Position numbers and translations under genes: made by a program | NCBI GenBank assembly: GCA_964644025.1 | Contig: CAZXVW010000117.1 | Location: forward strand, 1 to 14,275 | Length of the DNA stretch: 14,275 nucleotides | Direction of reading: 5' to 3' | Origin: CAZXVW01 sp964644025 | GTDB lineage: Bacteria > Acidobacteriota > Terriglobia > Bryobacterales > Bryobacteraceae | The notes under the pieces: generated by a model | Told to the model about the DNA's origin: nothing | Database searches by the model: none | What the model saw: only the letters and a program-made list of their open reading frames with translations | Shown: positions 1-6,828 of the stretch, one piece after another | How the letters are laid out: every line of letters begins with the position of its first letter | Position numbering within the stretch: position 1 is the first letter of the stretch

Positions 1-289
1 GCCCCTCGCCGTTCGGCGGCAGCACCTGCTCAGGCACCCGCATGAAATTCTCCGGATGCAGCAAGCTTGCCACAGAGATGTCTTCGTCAATAGCGTCCCA
101 GTGAATGCCGATGCCCCCGCCGATCAGTTCCCAATCGGATCGCTGTCGGGGTGAGGCAGCCGCCAGCCGCGGGAACCAGACCACGGGCACCGAAACCACG
201 CGCCCGTCGGACAGCGTCACCCTCAGTTCGTCGCCCGAGCAGGCGACGTCGACCGCCACGGCTTCAGCTCTCTCCACCAAAGTACTCAT
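1..289 (-). CDS. DUF2442 domain protein, 3' end beyond window
   Basis: The frame starts at ATG 289-287 and stays open for 96 codons to the left edge, so the C-terminus is not seen. It starts inside the last 26 bases of the upstream DUF4160 gene, and a GGGAG ribosome site (complement of 297-301) lies 7 nt ahead, which fixes the start. The protein opens MSTLVERAEAVAVDV. Its middle carries the typical DUF2442 run: a short beta meander ending in VWFPRL, then SPRQRSDWELIGGGIGIHW and DEDISV. Family members are about 80-100 residues, so little should be missing. DUF2442 and DUF4160 genes commonly sit next to each other in bacteria, and no biochemical role is established for either to my knowledge. 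The overlap implies translational coupling. A toxin-antitoxin-like role is only a guess. Family assignment is firm; function is unknown. Confidence 0.88.
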   Translation of the reverse strand, partial: MSTLVERAEAVAVDVACSGDELRVTLSDGRVVSVPVVWFPRLAAASPRQRSDWELIGGGIGIHWDAIDEDISVASLLHPENFMRVPEQVLPPNGEG

Positions 290-506
290 GCCATTTCTCC
301 CGGAAGAAGTGCCGTCTCTCCACTACCACCTGCTGGATCCTGGTCAGCTCGTGAGCGCGAAACCCTCTCACATTGGCCACCGATACCGGCTCCAGCCAGA
401 ACTTGGCATAACGACCGCCCTGCGCAACGTGGACATGCGGCGCTTCGCGTCCCTCCATGCTGAAAAAGAAGAACCGGTACCCGCGAACTTTCAGCAGAGT
501 GGGCAC
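264..506 (-). CDS. DUF4160 domain small protein
   Basis: An 80-residue protein starting with GTG at 506-504. An in-frame TAG four codons upstream (516-518) rules out a longer product, and no strong ribosome site is visible, so it may be read by coupling from mqnE, which ends 17 nt upstream. The family signature is clear: a basic beta strand GYRFFFFSMEGREAPHVHV, then GGRYAKFWLEPV, GFRAHELTRI and a C-terminal helix ending EKWHEYFG. The HVHV and KFWLEP motifs and the length match complete DUF4160 proteins. Its end overlaps the start of the DUF2442 gene by 26 bases, the usual partner arrangement. The function is unknown. It is probably cytoplasmic, with no signal peptide or membrane segment. Sitting last in a menaquinone operon may be chance rather than a shared job. 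Confidence 0.88.
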   Translation of the reverse strand: MPTLLKVRGYRFFFFSMEGREAPHVHVAQGGRYAKFWLEPVSVANVRGFRAHELTRIQQVVVERRHFFREKWHEYFGGES

Positions 507-523
507 TTTATAAGTCTACCGCG

Positions 524-1645
524 TCAACTCTGGATGCTGAACGCGGTTCCGGTGCGCTTGACCGGACGGTAGAGCGTGTCGCGTTCCACCGGTTCGCGGC
601 CTGCTTCCCGGATCAGGCGGACCAGATCTTCGCGCCGCAAGGAGCGCCGGGTAGCGGCCCCCGCATCGTGGTAGATCTTCTCCTCCACCACGGTGCCGTC
701 GATGTCGTCGGCGCCGAAACGCTGCGCCAGTTGCGCGATGCGCGGCGTCAGCATCACCCAGTAGGCCTTGATGTGCGGAATATTATCCAACAAAAGACGG
801 GAGACGGCGATGTTCTTCAGGTCCGCGAATCCGGTGGACGGCGGAATGTGCGCCAGCGCCGTGTGGAGCGGGTGGAACGCCAGCGGGATGAAAGCGACGA
901 AGCCGCCCGTCTCGTCCTGCAGCGCCCGCAGCCGCAGGAGATGGTCCACACGGTCTTCGTCGTTTTCGATGTGGCCGTACAGCATGGTGCAGTTGGACTT
1001 GATGCCGAGCTGATGGGCCTGGCGGGCCACCGCCAACCACTCGCCGCCGTCGATCTTGTGATCGCAAATGACGCGGCGCACCCGTTCGGCGAAGATCTCC
1101 GCTCCGCCACCCGGAATCGAATCGAGCCCTGCCTCCCGGAGCCGCTCGAGCGTTTCCCGGACCGAAATCTTGCTCCGGCGCGCCAGGTAGGCGATCTCGA
1201 CCATGGTCAGCGCTTTCAGGTGCACCTTCGGGTAGCGCTGCTTCAGCCCGCGCAGCATCTCGCAGTACCAGTCCAGCGTCAGCGTGGGATGCAGGCCGCC
1301 CACGATGTGAAACTCGGTCACCGCCTCCGAATAGCCCTTCGCGGCTGTCTCCCAGACCTCGTCGAGTGACATCGTGTAAGCGTCCGGGTCCTTGATCTTC
1401 TTGCCGAAAGCGCACAGCCGGCAACTGGCCACGCAGACGTTGGTGGGATTGATGTGCCGGTTCACGTTGAAGTAGGTGACGCCGCCGTGCAGGCGCTCCC
1501 GCACCAGGTTGGCCAGATACCCCAGGCCCAGCAGATCCGGCGTCCGGTAAAGCAGCAGGCCCTCGTCGTAATCCAGCCGCCGGCCGTCGCGGACCTTATC
1601 GAGCAGCGGCGCCAGGCGCGGATCCTCGAACACAGGCTGCTTCAT
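524..1645 (-). CDS. mqnE: Aminodeoxyfutalosine synthase MqnE (radical SAM)
   Basis: MqnE couples 3-[(1-carboxyvinyl)oxy]benzoate to S-adenosylmethionine, giving aminodeoxyfutalosine, a cytoplasmic step of the futalosine route to menaquinone. The 373-residue frame has the radical-SAM cluster motif C71-x3-C75-x2-C78 after NRHINPTN. It then has GGLHP, LDSIPGGGAEIF (about residues 171-182), CTMLYGHIEN and FIPLAFHP, all typical of the MqnE/MqnC group. CTMLYGH and PLAFHP favour MqnE over MqnC. The start is set at ATG 1645: a GGAGGG site (complement of 1653-1658) lies 7 nt ahead, and the ATG overlaps the mqnP stop by one base (TGATG). A TTG one codon further out is less likely. The gene is co-transcribed and translationally coupled with mqnP. 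No other mqn gene is in view. Confidence 0.95.
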   Translation of the reverse strand: MKQPVFEDPRLAPLLDKVRDGRRLDYDEGLLLYRTPDLLGLGYLANLVRERLHGGVTYFNVNRHINPTNVCVASCRLCAFGKKIKDPDAYTMSLDEVWETAAKGYSEAVTEFHIVGGLHPTLTLDWYCEMLRGLKQRYPKVHLKALTMVEIAYLARRSKISVRETLERLREAGLDSIPGGGAEIFAERVRRVICDHKIDGGEWLAVARQAHQLGIKSNCTMLYGHIENDEDRVDHLLRLRALQDETGGFVAFIPLAFHPLHTALAHIPPSTGFADLKNIAVSRLLLDNIPHIKAYWVMLTPRIAQLAQRFGADDIDGTVVEEKIYHDAGAATRRSLRREDLVRLIREAGREPVERDTLYRPVKRTGTAFSIQS

Positions 1646-2538
1646 CAAACCGCCCTCCGGATGAGAAAGATGTCGGCCGCCCAGAAGAAGAAGAATAGCA
1701 CGCTGACGTAGCCGTTCATGGTGAAGAAGGCGGCGTCCACCCGGGACAGGTCATCGGCCTTCACCAGCCGGTGCTCCCAGCCGAGCAGCACCGCCACCGT
1801 GGCCACCCCGGCCAGGCTGATGGCGCCCAACTGAAAGCTGAGCACCAGCGCCAGCAGGCAGGCCAGCATGATGAGGTGGAACAGGCGGGCGATCCACAAC
1901 GCTGCGCGGATGCCAAACCGGCGAGGGAGGCTGAACAGTCCCGCCGACAGGTCGAACTCGTAATCCTGGCAAGCGTAGATAATGTCGAAGCCCGCGGTCC
2001 AGAAGGTCACCGCCGCCGTCAACCACAGGATCCTGGCGTCCAGCGAGCCGGTCATGGCGATCCAGGCCGCCGCGGGTGAGATGCCGAGGGAAAAGCCCAG
2101 CACGAGGTGCGAGAGCGAGGTGAACCGCTTGGTGTAAGAGTAAAGCAACACGATGGCCAGCGCCAGCGGCGCCAGCTTGAAGCAGAGAGGGTTCAGCGCC
2201 TTCGCCGCCACCAGGAACAGGGCCGCGGCGGCCGCCAAAAACAGCCAGGCGAAGCCCTTGCTCAGAGTGCCCGCCGGGAGATGGCGCCCCCGGGTGCGCG
2301 GGTTGCGCGCGTCGAGTTCGGCATCCAGTATCCGGTTGAAGGTCATGGCCGCCGAACGCGCCCCGACCATCGCCACCACGATCCAGGAGAGCCGCCACGC
2401 CAGGTTGCCGGTGGCGAAACCCTGTTCCCGCAAGGCGAGCAGCGCCGCGGTCAGCGCGAACGGCAAGGCGAACACCGAGTGCTCGAACTTGATCATCTCC
2501 AGCGTCAGCCAGATCTTGTTCAGGATGCCGCGAGCCAT
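1645..2538 (-). CDS. mqnP: UbiA-family prenyltransferase of the futalosine menaquinone pathway (MqnP-like)
   Basis: An integral membrane aromatic prenyltransferase that attaches the polyprenyl tail to the ring intermediate before the final menaquinone steps. From the chosen start it is 297 residues, normal for UbiA proteins. Both Asp-rich Mg-diphosphate motifs are present: NRxxDxxxDxxNPRTxxR at about residues 68-85, and DxxYxxxDxxxD at about 185-196. The hydrophobic segments between and after them look like the usual eight or nine helices. The early EMIKFEHSVFALPFA is characteristic of the MqnP/UbiA group. ATG 2538 is preferred over ATG 2607 because it leaves the usual short run before that motif and leaves 77 nt for promoters towards the divergent gene. 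The start overlaps mqnE neighbourly at the 3' end by one base, supporting MqnP rather than a ubiquinone enzyme. Substrate identity is inferred from this context. Confidence 0.9.
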   Translation of the reverse strand: MARGILNKIWLTLEMIKFEHSVFALPFALTAALLALREQGFATGNLAWRLSWIVVAMVGARSAAMTFNRILDAELDARNPRTRGRHLPAGTLSKGFAWLFLAAAAALFLVAAKALNPLCFKLAPLALAIVLLYSYTKRFTSLSHLVLGFSLGISPAAAWIAMTGSLDARILWLTAAVTFWTAGFDIIYACQDYEFDLSAGLFSLPRRFGIRAALWIARLFHLIMLACLLALVLSFQLGAISLAGVATVAVLLGWEHRLVKADDLSRVDAAFFTMNGYVSVLFFFFWAADIFLIRRAV

Positions 2539-2546
2539 GGAAACGC

Positions 2547-2594
2547 CCGGCCTCCCCCGGTGTTCCGCGGCGCGGGGGTGCGGAGGAAGGCCGG
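2547..2594. promoter_or_regulatory. Imperfect inverted repeat in the mqnP leader, overlapping its ribosome site
   Basis: CCGGCCT at 2547-2553 is the exact complement of AGGCCGG at 2588-2594. Inside that pair, CCCCC at 2554-2558 matches GGGGG at 2574-2578. Read on the mqnP strand, the GGGGGAGG that could act as its ribosome site is part of the stem. The element lies between the divergent mqnP and DUF192 starts, so it could be an operator or a folded leader. GC-rich DNA forms such stems easily, so the regulatory reading is tentative. Confidence 0.35.
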
Positions 2595-2615
2595 TTACGG
2601 TTACCATTTTAGTTC

Positions 2616-3077
2616 ATGGGACAGCGATGGCTGGTTGCGGTGACGGCGATGGCGGTCGCTCTGGCTTGTCCGGGCTGCGGGGAGAAAACCGTCACCATGG
2701 AGGAGTTCAACACGCGCACGGTGACGCTGCCGGACGGCTTCCAGGTGCGGGCCGAGGTGATGATGCACCCCGAAGACATGCTGCGGGGAATGATGTTCCG
2801 GGAATCATTGCCGGAGGGCCGCGGCATGCTGTTTATCCATGGTGAGCCGGGGCTGTACCCGTATTGGATGTACCAGGTGCGGATTCCCCTGGATATCCTC
2901 TGGCTGGACCACAACGGCAAGATCGTGGAGATATCCGCCGATACTCCACCATGCAAGACCGATGCCAATTCATGCCCGAACTACGGCGGACACGAGCTGG
3001 CGCTCGCCGTGCTGGAACTGCCGGCCGGCAGCGTAAAGAAGCATAACCTGAAAGTGGGCATGACGGTGCGATTCTAA
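2616..3077 (+). CDS. DUF192 family exported protein, possible lipoprotein
   Basis: A 153-residue protein with a short N-terminal hydrophobic segment ending ALACPGCGEK. This looks like a signal peptide, and the Cys at about residue 18 could be lipidated, but Ala at -3 makes the lipobox weak. From about residue 29 the protein matches DUF192 along its whole length: RGMMFRESLP, GRGMLFIH, YPYWMYQVRIPLDILWLD, a PPC..CPNYGG stretch, and the closing VLELPAGS..HNLKVGMTV. The family is small, beta-rich and usually exported, with no agreed enzymatic role. An in-frame TAG at 2610-2612 makes ATG 2616 the first possible start, and no clear ribosome site precedes it. The larB gene follows after 18 nt on the same strand, so they probably share a transcript, though no functional link is known. 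Confidence 0.9.
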   Translation: MGQRWLVAVTAMAVALACPGCGEKTVTMEEFNTRTVTLPDGFQVRAEVMMHPEDMLRGMMFRESLPEGRGMLFIHGEPGLYPYWMYQVRIPLDILWLDHNGKIVEISADTPPCKTDANSCPNYGGHELALAVLELPAGSVKKHNLKVGMTVRF

Positions 3078-3095
3078 GGGAACGGAATTCCGAGA

Positions 3096-3842
3096 ATGGA
3101 CAAAGGCCGCCTGCGCGATCTTCTGGAGGAAGTTCGAACCGGCCGCACCGACATCGACGCGGCGATCGAGCGGTTGCGGCATCTGCCGTTCGAGGATCTC
3201 GGCTTCGCCAAGATCGACCACCACCGCGCCCTCCGCCAGGGCATGCCCGAGGTGATTTTCGCCCAGGGCAAGACATCGGGTGAGGTTCTCGAAATTGCCG
3301 CCAGTCTGCTGAAGCGCAGCCGCAACCTGCTGGCGACCCGGGTGGAGGAAACGACCGCCGCACTGCTTCGCCAGCACATTCCGCAGGCGGAGTACTTCCC
3401 CCGCTCGCGCACCCTGCGGGTCTGGGAGGACCGAACCATTCACGGCAAAGGCGCCATTGCGGTGGTTTGCGCCGGGACCAGCGACATTCCCGTGGCCGAA
3501 GAGGCGCAGGTCACCGCCGAGGTGATGGGCAACGTGGTGGAAACGGTCTTCGACGTGGGAGTGGCCGGCATCCACCGCCTGATGAGCCATGCCGGGCGGC
3601 TGGCCAAGGCGCGGGTGGTGGTAGTGTGCGCCGGCATGGAAGGCGCCCTGCCGAGCGTGGTGGGAGGGCTGGTTTCCTGCCCGGTGATTGCGGTTCCCAC
3701 CAGCATCGGCTATGGGGCGAGCTTTCGGGGGCTGGCGGCGCTGCTGGCCATGCTGAACAGTTGCGCCAGCAACGTCACGGTAGTGAATATCGACAACGGC
3801 TTCGGCGCGGGCTACGTCGCCAGCCTCATCAACCGGCTTTGA
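3096..3842 (+). CDS. larB: LarB, pyridinium-3,5-biscarboxylate mononucleotide synthase
   Basis: LarB carboxylates and hydrolyses nicotinic acid adenine dinucleotide to P2CMN, the first step to the nickel-pincer nucleotide cofactor used by lactate racemase and related isomerases. The 248-residue length is normal. The N-terminal third is helical with GFAKIDHHRALRQGMPEVIF. The C-terminal PurE-like domain has the family hallmarks GKGAIAVVCAGTSDIPVAEE, a VAGIHRLMSH stretch, CAGMEGALPSVVGGL and VPTSIGYG. Cys223, in LNSCASN near the C-terminus, is probably the conserved catalytic cysteine (Cys221 in the Lactobacillus enzyme, from memory). It follows the DUF192 gene by 18 nt. LarC, LarE and a LarA-like target enzyme are not in this window, so the cofactor's user is unknown. 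The 3' end faces the next gene convergently, with 23 nt between the stops. Confidence 0.94.
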   Translation: MDKGRLRDLLEEVRTGRTDIDAAIERLRHLPFEDLGFAKIDHHRALRQGMPEVIFAQGKTSGEVLEIAASLLKRSRNLLATRVEETTAALLRQHIPQAEYFPRSRTLRVWEDRTIHGKGAIAVVCAGTSDIPVAEEAQVTAEVMGNVVETVFDVGVAGIHRLMSHAGRLAKARVVVVCAGMEGALPSVVGGLVSCPVIAVPTSIGYGASFRGLAALLAMLNSCASNVTVVNIDNGFGAGYVASLINRL

Positions 3843-3880
3843 GCGGCCGGTGGCGGCTCGCCCGCCTACGCCCGGGCCGC
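3843..3880. terminator. Possible shared terminator hairpin between convergent genes
   Basis: The 23-nt gap between larB and the minus-strand gene, plus the first few codons of the latter's 3' end, holds nested GC-rich inverted repeats: GCGGCC (3843-3848) with GGCCGC (3875-3880), and inside it GGCGG (3852-3856) with CCGCC (3862-3866). No T-tract follows on either strand, so a true intrinsic terminator is uncertain. Confidence 0.25.
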
Positions 3881-4300
3881 CGCCGGAACATCGGTCGTTT
3901 CCTCGACAAACAGGTAGAATTCAAACAAGGGCTGCGCCTCACCCCGGCCCCACCGGTTCATCTTCCAGCGGGCCTTCAAGAAGCCGATCTCGGGATGTTT
4001 TGACAGATCGAGCAGAATTGCATACGTGCCACAGTAAAACTTCTGCGGAAACGAGATCAGGGGTTTGGCGTCCCAGTTCTCGCCATCGGCCGAACCCAGG
4101 ATGGCGACATCGAGGCTCTCCTGCTCGATGATCCGGGTGATGCCGAGCGTGAGCGAAATCACTTTTCCCTGCGACGGGCCGAGTTCGAGCACATTCGATT
4201 CGCCGTTGGAGCGTTGCTCGCTTTCCGGTACCAGGAAGTTTGGCAGCATGTCGCCTCCGCCGGCTCCGGCCACGGCGACCACCAGCACGGAATCTGTCAT
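3866..4300 (-). CDS. Conserved-looking hypothetical protein, beta-rich
   Basis: I cannot assign a named family. From ATG 4300 the product has 144 residues: MTDSVLVVAVAGAGGGDM, a hydrophilic stretch, then alternating beta-like strands (VISLTLGITRII, LDVAILGSADGENW, FYCGTYAILLDLS, FLKARWKMNRWGRG) and an end FEFYLFVEET. This suggests a compact all-beta fold. Many acidic and aromatic positions, such as SADGENWD and WKMNRWGRG, look conserved rather than random, and the frame is the only coherent one here. I have the impression that similar short proteins occur in other Acidobacteria, but I cannot confirm it. The start is uncertain: ATG 4342 and 4429 are also in frame, the extra residues are Arg-rich and unlike the rest, and none has a good ribosome site. 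It is probably cytoplasmic. It is divergent from the kinase gene at 4467 and could share control with it. Confidence 0.65.
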   Translation of the reverse strand: MTDSVLVVAVAGAGGGDMLPNFLVPESEQRSNGESNVLELGPSQGKVISLTLGITRIIEQESLDVAILGSADGENWDAKPLISFPQKFYCGTYAILLDLSKHPEIGFLKARWKMNRWGRGEAQPLFEFYLFVEETTDVPAAARA

Positions 4301-4391
4301 AAATCGCGCGTAACCGTCGGCCGGCTTCTTCCAGCGTCTCATATTTGTGAAAAAAACGAAAGTGGAACGCTGAGGGGGCAAGGCTGCCCGC

Positions 4392-4414
4392 CGGCGCCGC
4401 GTGGCGCGGCGCCG
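4392..4414. repeat. Perfect 10-bp inverted repeat with 3-nt spacer
   Basis: CGGCGCCGCG (4392-4401) and CGCGGCGCCG (4405-4414) are exact reverse complements around TGG. The element sits in the 166-nt space between the divergent hypothetical gene (start 4300) and the WD40 kinase gene (start 4467). It could be an operator, a structured leader of either transcript, or a leftover extragenic palindrome. The symmetry is directly visible; the role is not. Confidence 0.5.
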
Positions 4415-4466
4415 CAACAGCGAATTCACTCTAACCTATCGGCCATTTTCCGCCGAACAGTAGATT

Positions 4467-6791
4467 ATGGCGCAGTGGGCCGGCTCCAGGCTGGGCGACT
4501 ACGAGATCCTTGCCGCTCTGGGCGCCGGTGCCGCCGGCGAGGTGTTCAAGGTCCGCCACGTTCTCACCGGCCGCATCGAAGCCATCAAGGTTCTGCACCC
4601 GGGGCGCGCCGACTCTCCCGAGGAAACCGAACGCTTCCTCCGCGAAATCCAATTGCAGGCCAGCCTTCAGCATCTGAATATCGCCGCCGTCTATAACGCC
4701 TACCGGGCCGCGGGCCGGCTGGTAATGGTGATGGAGTTCGTCGACGGACGCAGCCTGCGGCAGATCCTTGACGCAGCTCCGGTGAGCCTTGATTTCGCCC
4801 TCGACGTGGCCGGCCAGGCGCTGGCGGCGCTGGAGCATGCGCATGCCCACAACATGATTCATCGGGACATCAAGCCGGAAAACATCCTGGTGCGGAGTGA
4901 CGGGGTCGTGAAGCTGACCGACTTCGGGCTGGCGAAGAGTCCGGAGGCGGCGAACCTCACGCACACCGCCGCGCCGCTGGGCTCGCTGTGGTACATTTCC
5001 CCGGAACAGGTCCGGGCGGTCAAGACGATCGACGCACGGACCGACCTTTACTCGATGGGGGCCGTCCTTTACGAACTGGTGACCGGGCGCCCACCCTTCG
5101 AGGCCGACAGCGCCTACGAACTGATGAAGGCCCACGTCGAGACCGTTCCCCGGCCGCCGATGGAGCGAAACCGGCAGGTTCCCCCGCTGCTCAACGACGC
5201 CATTCTCACCGCCCTGCGAAAGAACCCGGCGCAGCGTTTTGCTTCGGCGACCGAATTTCGCCGTGTCCTCGAAAAAGTGCCGCGGCGCCGGGCGGCCGCC
5301 GGGCATCCCCTTCCTGTGGGCCCGCCGCCGGGCTCCCGCCGGCGCATCTCCCGCCGCGCGGCGGCTGCAGCGGCCGGTGTGGCGCTGGGAATCGGCTGTG
5401 CGGCTACTCTCAGTCTCACCGGCTGGCCACCACGAACCAGGGTTCCGGCGCTGGAACCGCCCGCCATGACACGGGCGATTCGCCCGCCGGAATTCGCCTA
5501 CCAGCGCAGTCGGAAGCCACCGGGTCCGGAACCGGAGGCCACGCCGGCAGCAGCGCCGGTTCGGCAGGGAGCCAGATACACAGCGCAGCCGGAAGGTCCC
5601 GCCGGGCGGCCTGCGCGCCAGCCCGCCCCGCCACCGCCCGGCGTTCCGGCGGAGGTAACGATGGCCAAAACGGAATCCCCGCCACCTCCGCCGTTACCAG
5701 CACCCCAGATTGACGCCACGCCGACAGAGCCGGCTTTTCCTTCGCCTGCGCCCTCAGCCGCGGTGGCCCCGGAACCAGCTCTGGCGCTGATGATCAGGCT
5801 TCATGCCGGAGCGGGCGCGGAATCAGTGGTGTTCGGGCCCGGCGGCGTCCACCTGGCCGCGTTCAGCCGTGACCGGGTCACGGTTTGGGAGCTGCTTTCG
5901 GAGGCCAAGCGCTACGAACTCACCGACCCACCGGGAGGAGTGACCGCGGTGGCCTTCTCTGGTGACGGGCGGGAGTTGTTCACCGGTAACGGGGACGGTA
6001 CCGTCCGGATCTGGGCGCTGGATGAGCAACGCGAAATCGCCATGCTCGGGCACGAAAGCGGCGTCAGGGCTCTCGCCCTGCCAAAGGACGGGAATGTGCT
6101 GCTGGTCAGCCTCGATGACAAGAGCGTGCGCGTGTGGCGGAAAGACCCGGCCACAGGGGGGTACAAGAGAGCCTACCGCCCGCTGAAAGGTTCGAAGAGG
6201 CCGCCCGCGGCCCTGGCCTACAGTGCGAAGGCGAACTTGCTGGCCGGCGCGACGGCCAACAAGGACCTTGTTCTGTGGAGGGCTTTTGGTGGCAAAGCTC
6301 TCCGTGTTCCGGGACTCGAGCAGGGCACCACGGCCGTCTCGATCCGGCCGCCGGGCGACTTGTTAGCAGCGGCCGGACCCGGCGGGGTGGCGCTGTGGCA
6401 GCTCCCGGAGAGGCTGCGCATCCTTACCCTGCCCACTGGCGGGCAGGTCCACGCTCTGGCCTTTCTGCCCGCCGGGCGTTGCCTGGCGGTGGCGGCCGGG
6501 GGGCGGACGGTCCGGCTCTGGGACGTGATCGAGGCCACGCCCGTCGCCGAGGCCGTCGCGCCCGCGCTGATCCGGGGAGTATGCTTGAGCCGCGATGGCA
6601 AGCGGGTTGCTGCGGTGGACGCCGGCGGAGAGGTCTCCGTTTGGCAGTTGAATGAAGCGGGCGCCGCAGTGGTGGACCGGCCGCTCGCGCCGGAAGAGCT
6701 GGAGGCCCGGGTGCAGGCGGCGGAAAAGGCCCCGCCGGCGGCGAAGAAGAGAAACCTGTTCCGCCGCCTTCTGAACACCCTGAGAAAGTAG
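4467..6791 (+). CDS. Membrane Ser/Thr protein kinase with extracytoplasmic WD40 propeller
   Basis: A Hanks-type kinase of 774 residues, predicted to phosphorylate Ser/Thr in response to a signal sensed by its C-terminal propeller. The kinase domain is about residues 12-275: Gly loop GAGAAGEV, ATP lysine K41 (EAIKVL), catalytic HRDIKPEN with D134, metal-binding DFG at D152, SPEQ after the activation segment, and DLYSMGAVLYELVTGRPPF. All key residues are intact. A basic juxtamembrane stretch and one Ala-rich transmembrane helix (about 297-318) follow, then a Pro/Ala-rich linker to about 437. Seven WD40-like units occupy about 440-730 (e.g. GDGTVRIWAL, GRTVRLWDV), enough for a complete propeller. 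A basic tail closes the protein. Topology would put the propeller outside the cytoplasm. The gene is convergent with a pseudokinase paralogue at 6829-7965. Ligand and targets are unknown. Confidence 0.94.
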   Translation: MAQWAGSRLGDYEILAALGAGAAGEVFKVRHVLTGRIEAIKVLHPGRADSPEETERFLREIQLQASLQHLNIAAVYNAYRAAGRLVMVMEFVDGRSLRQILDAAPVSLDFALDVAGQALAALEHAHAHNMIHRDIKPENILVRSDGVVKLTDFGLAKSPEAANLTHTAAPLGSLWYISPEQVRAVKTIDARTDLYSMGAVLYELVTGRPPFEADSAYELMKAHVETVPRPPMERNRQVPPLLNDAILTALRKNPAQRFASATEFRRVLEKVPRRRAAAGHPLPVGPPPGSRRRISRRAAAAAAGVALGIGCAATLSLTGWPPRTRVPALEPPAMTRAIRPPEFAYQRSRKPPGPEPEATPAAAPVRQGARYTAQPEGPAGRPARQPAPPPPGVPAEVTMAKTESPPPPPLPAPQIDATPTEPAFPSPAPSAAVAPEPALALMIRLHAGAGAESVVFGPGGVHLAAFSRDRVTVWELLSEAKRYELTDPPGGVTAVAFSGDGRELFTGNGDGTVRIWALDEQREIAMLGHESGVRALALPKDGNVLLVSLDDKSVRVWRKDPATGGYKRAYRPLKGSKRPPAALAYSAKANLLAGATANKDLVLWRAFGGKALRVPGLEQGTTAVSIRPPGDLLAAAGPGGVALWQLPERLRILTLPTGGQVHALAFLPAGRCLAVAAGGRTVRLWDVIEATPVAEAVAPALIRGVCLSRDGKRVAAVDAGGEVSVWQLNEAGAAVVDRPLAPEELEARVQAAEKAPPAAKKRNLFRRLLNTLRK

Positions 6792-6828
6792 CGCGCGGTT
6801 TGGGACTCGGTGCGGCCGGGAAACGCCT

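Noticed and set aside
105..572. Plus-strand frame across the DUF2442/DUF4160 genes
   Set aside because: The minus-strand proteins match two known families with coupled starts; the plus frame is Ser/Thr/Pro-rich noise.
524..1645. Possible MqnC rather than MqnE
   Set aside because: Both share GGGAEI and the cysteine motif, but CTMLYGHIEN and FIPLAFHP fit MqnE, whereas MqnC usually has a TMMFGH-type motif.
2539..2607. Longer mqnP product starting at ATG 2607
   Set aside because: The extra 23 residues are Pro/Arg/Gly-rich, unlike the family, and would leave only 8 nt to the divergent start; ATG 2538 gives the normal N-terminus.
5470..5780. Tandem repeat in the kinase linker
   Set aside because: The Pro/Ala-rich stretch is compositionally biased, but I see no repeated unit; it reads as a disordered stalk.
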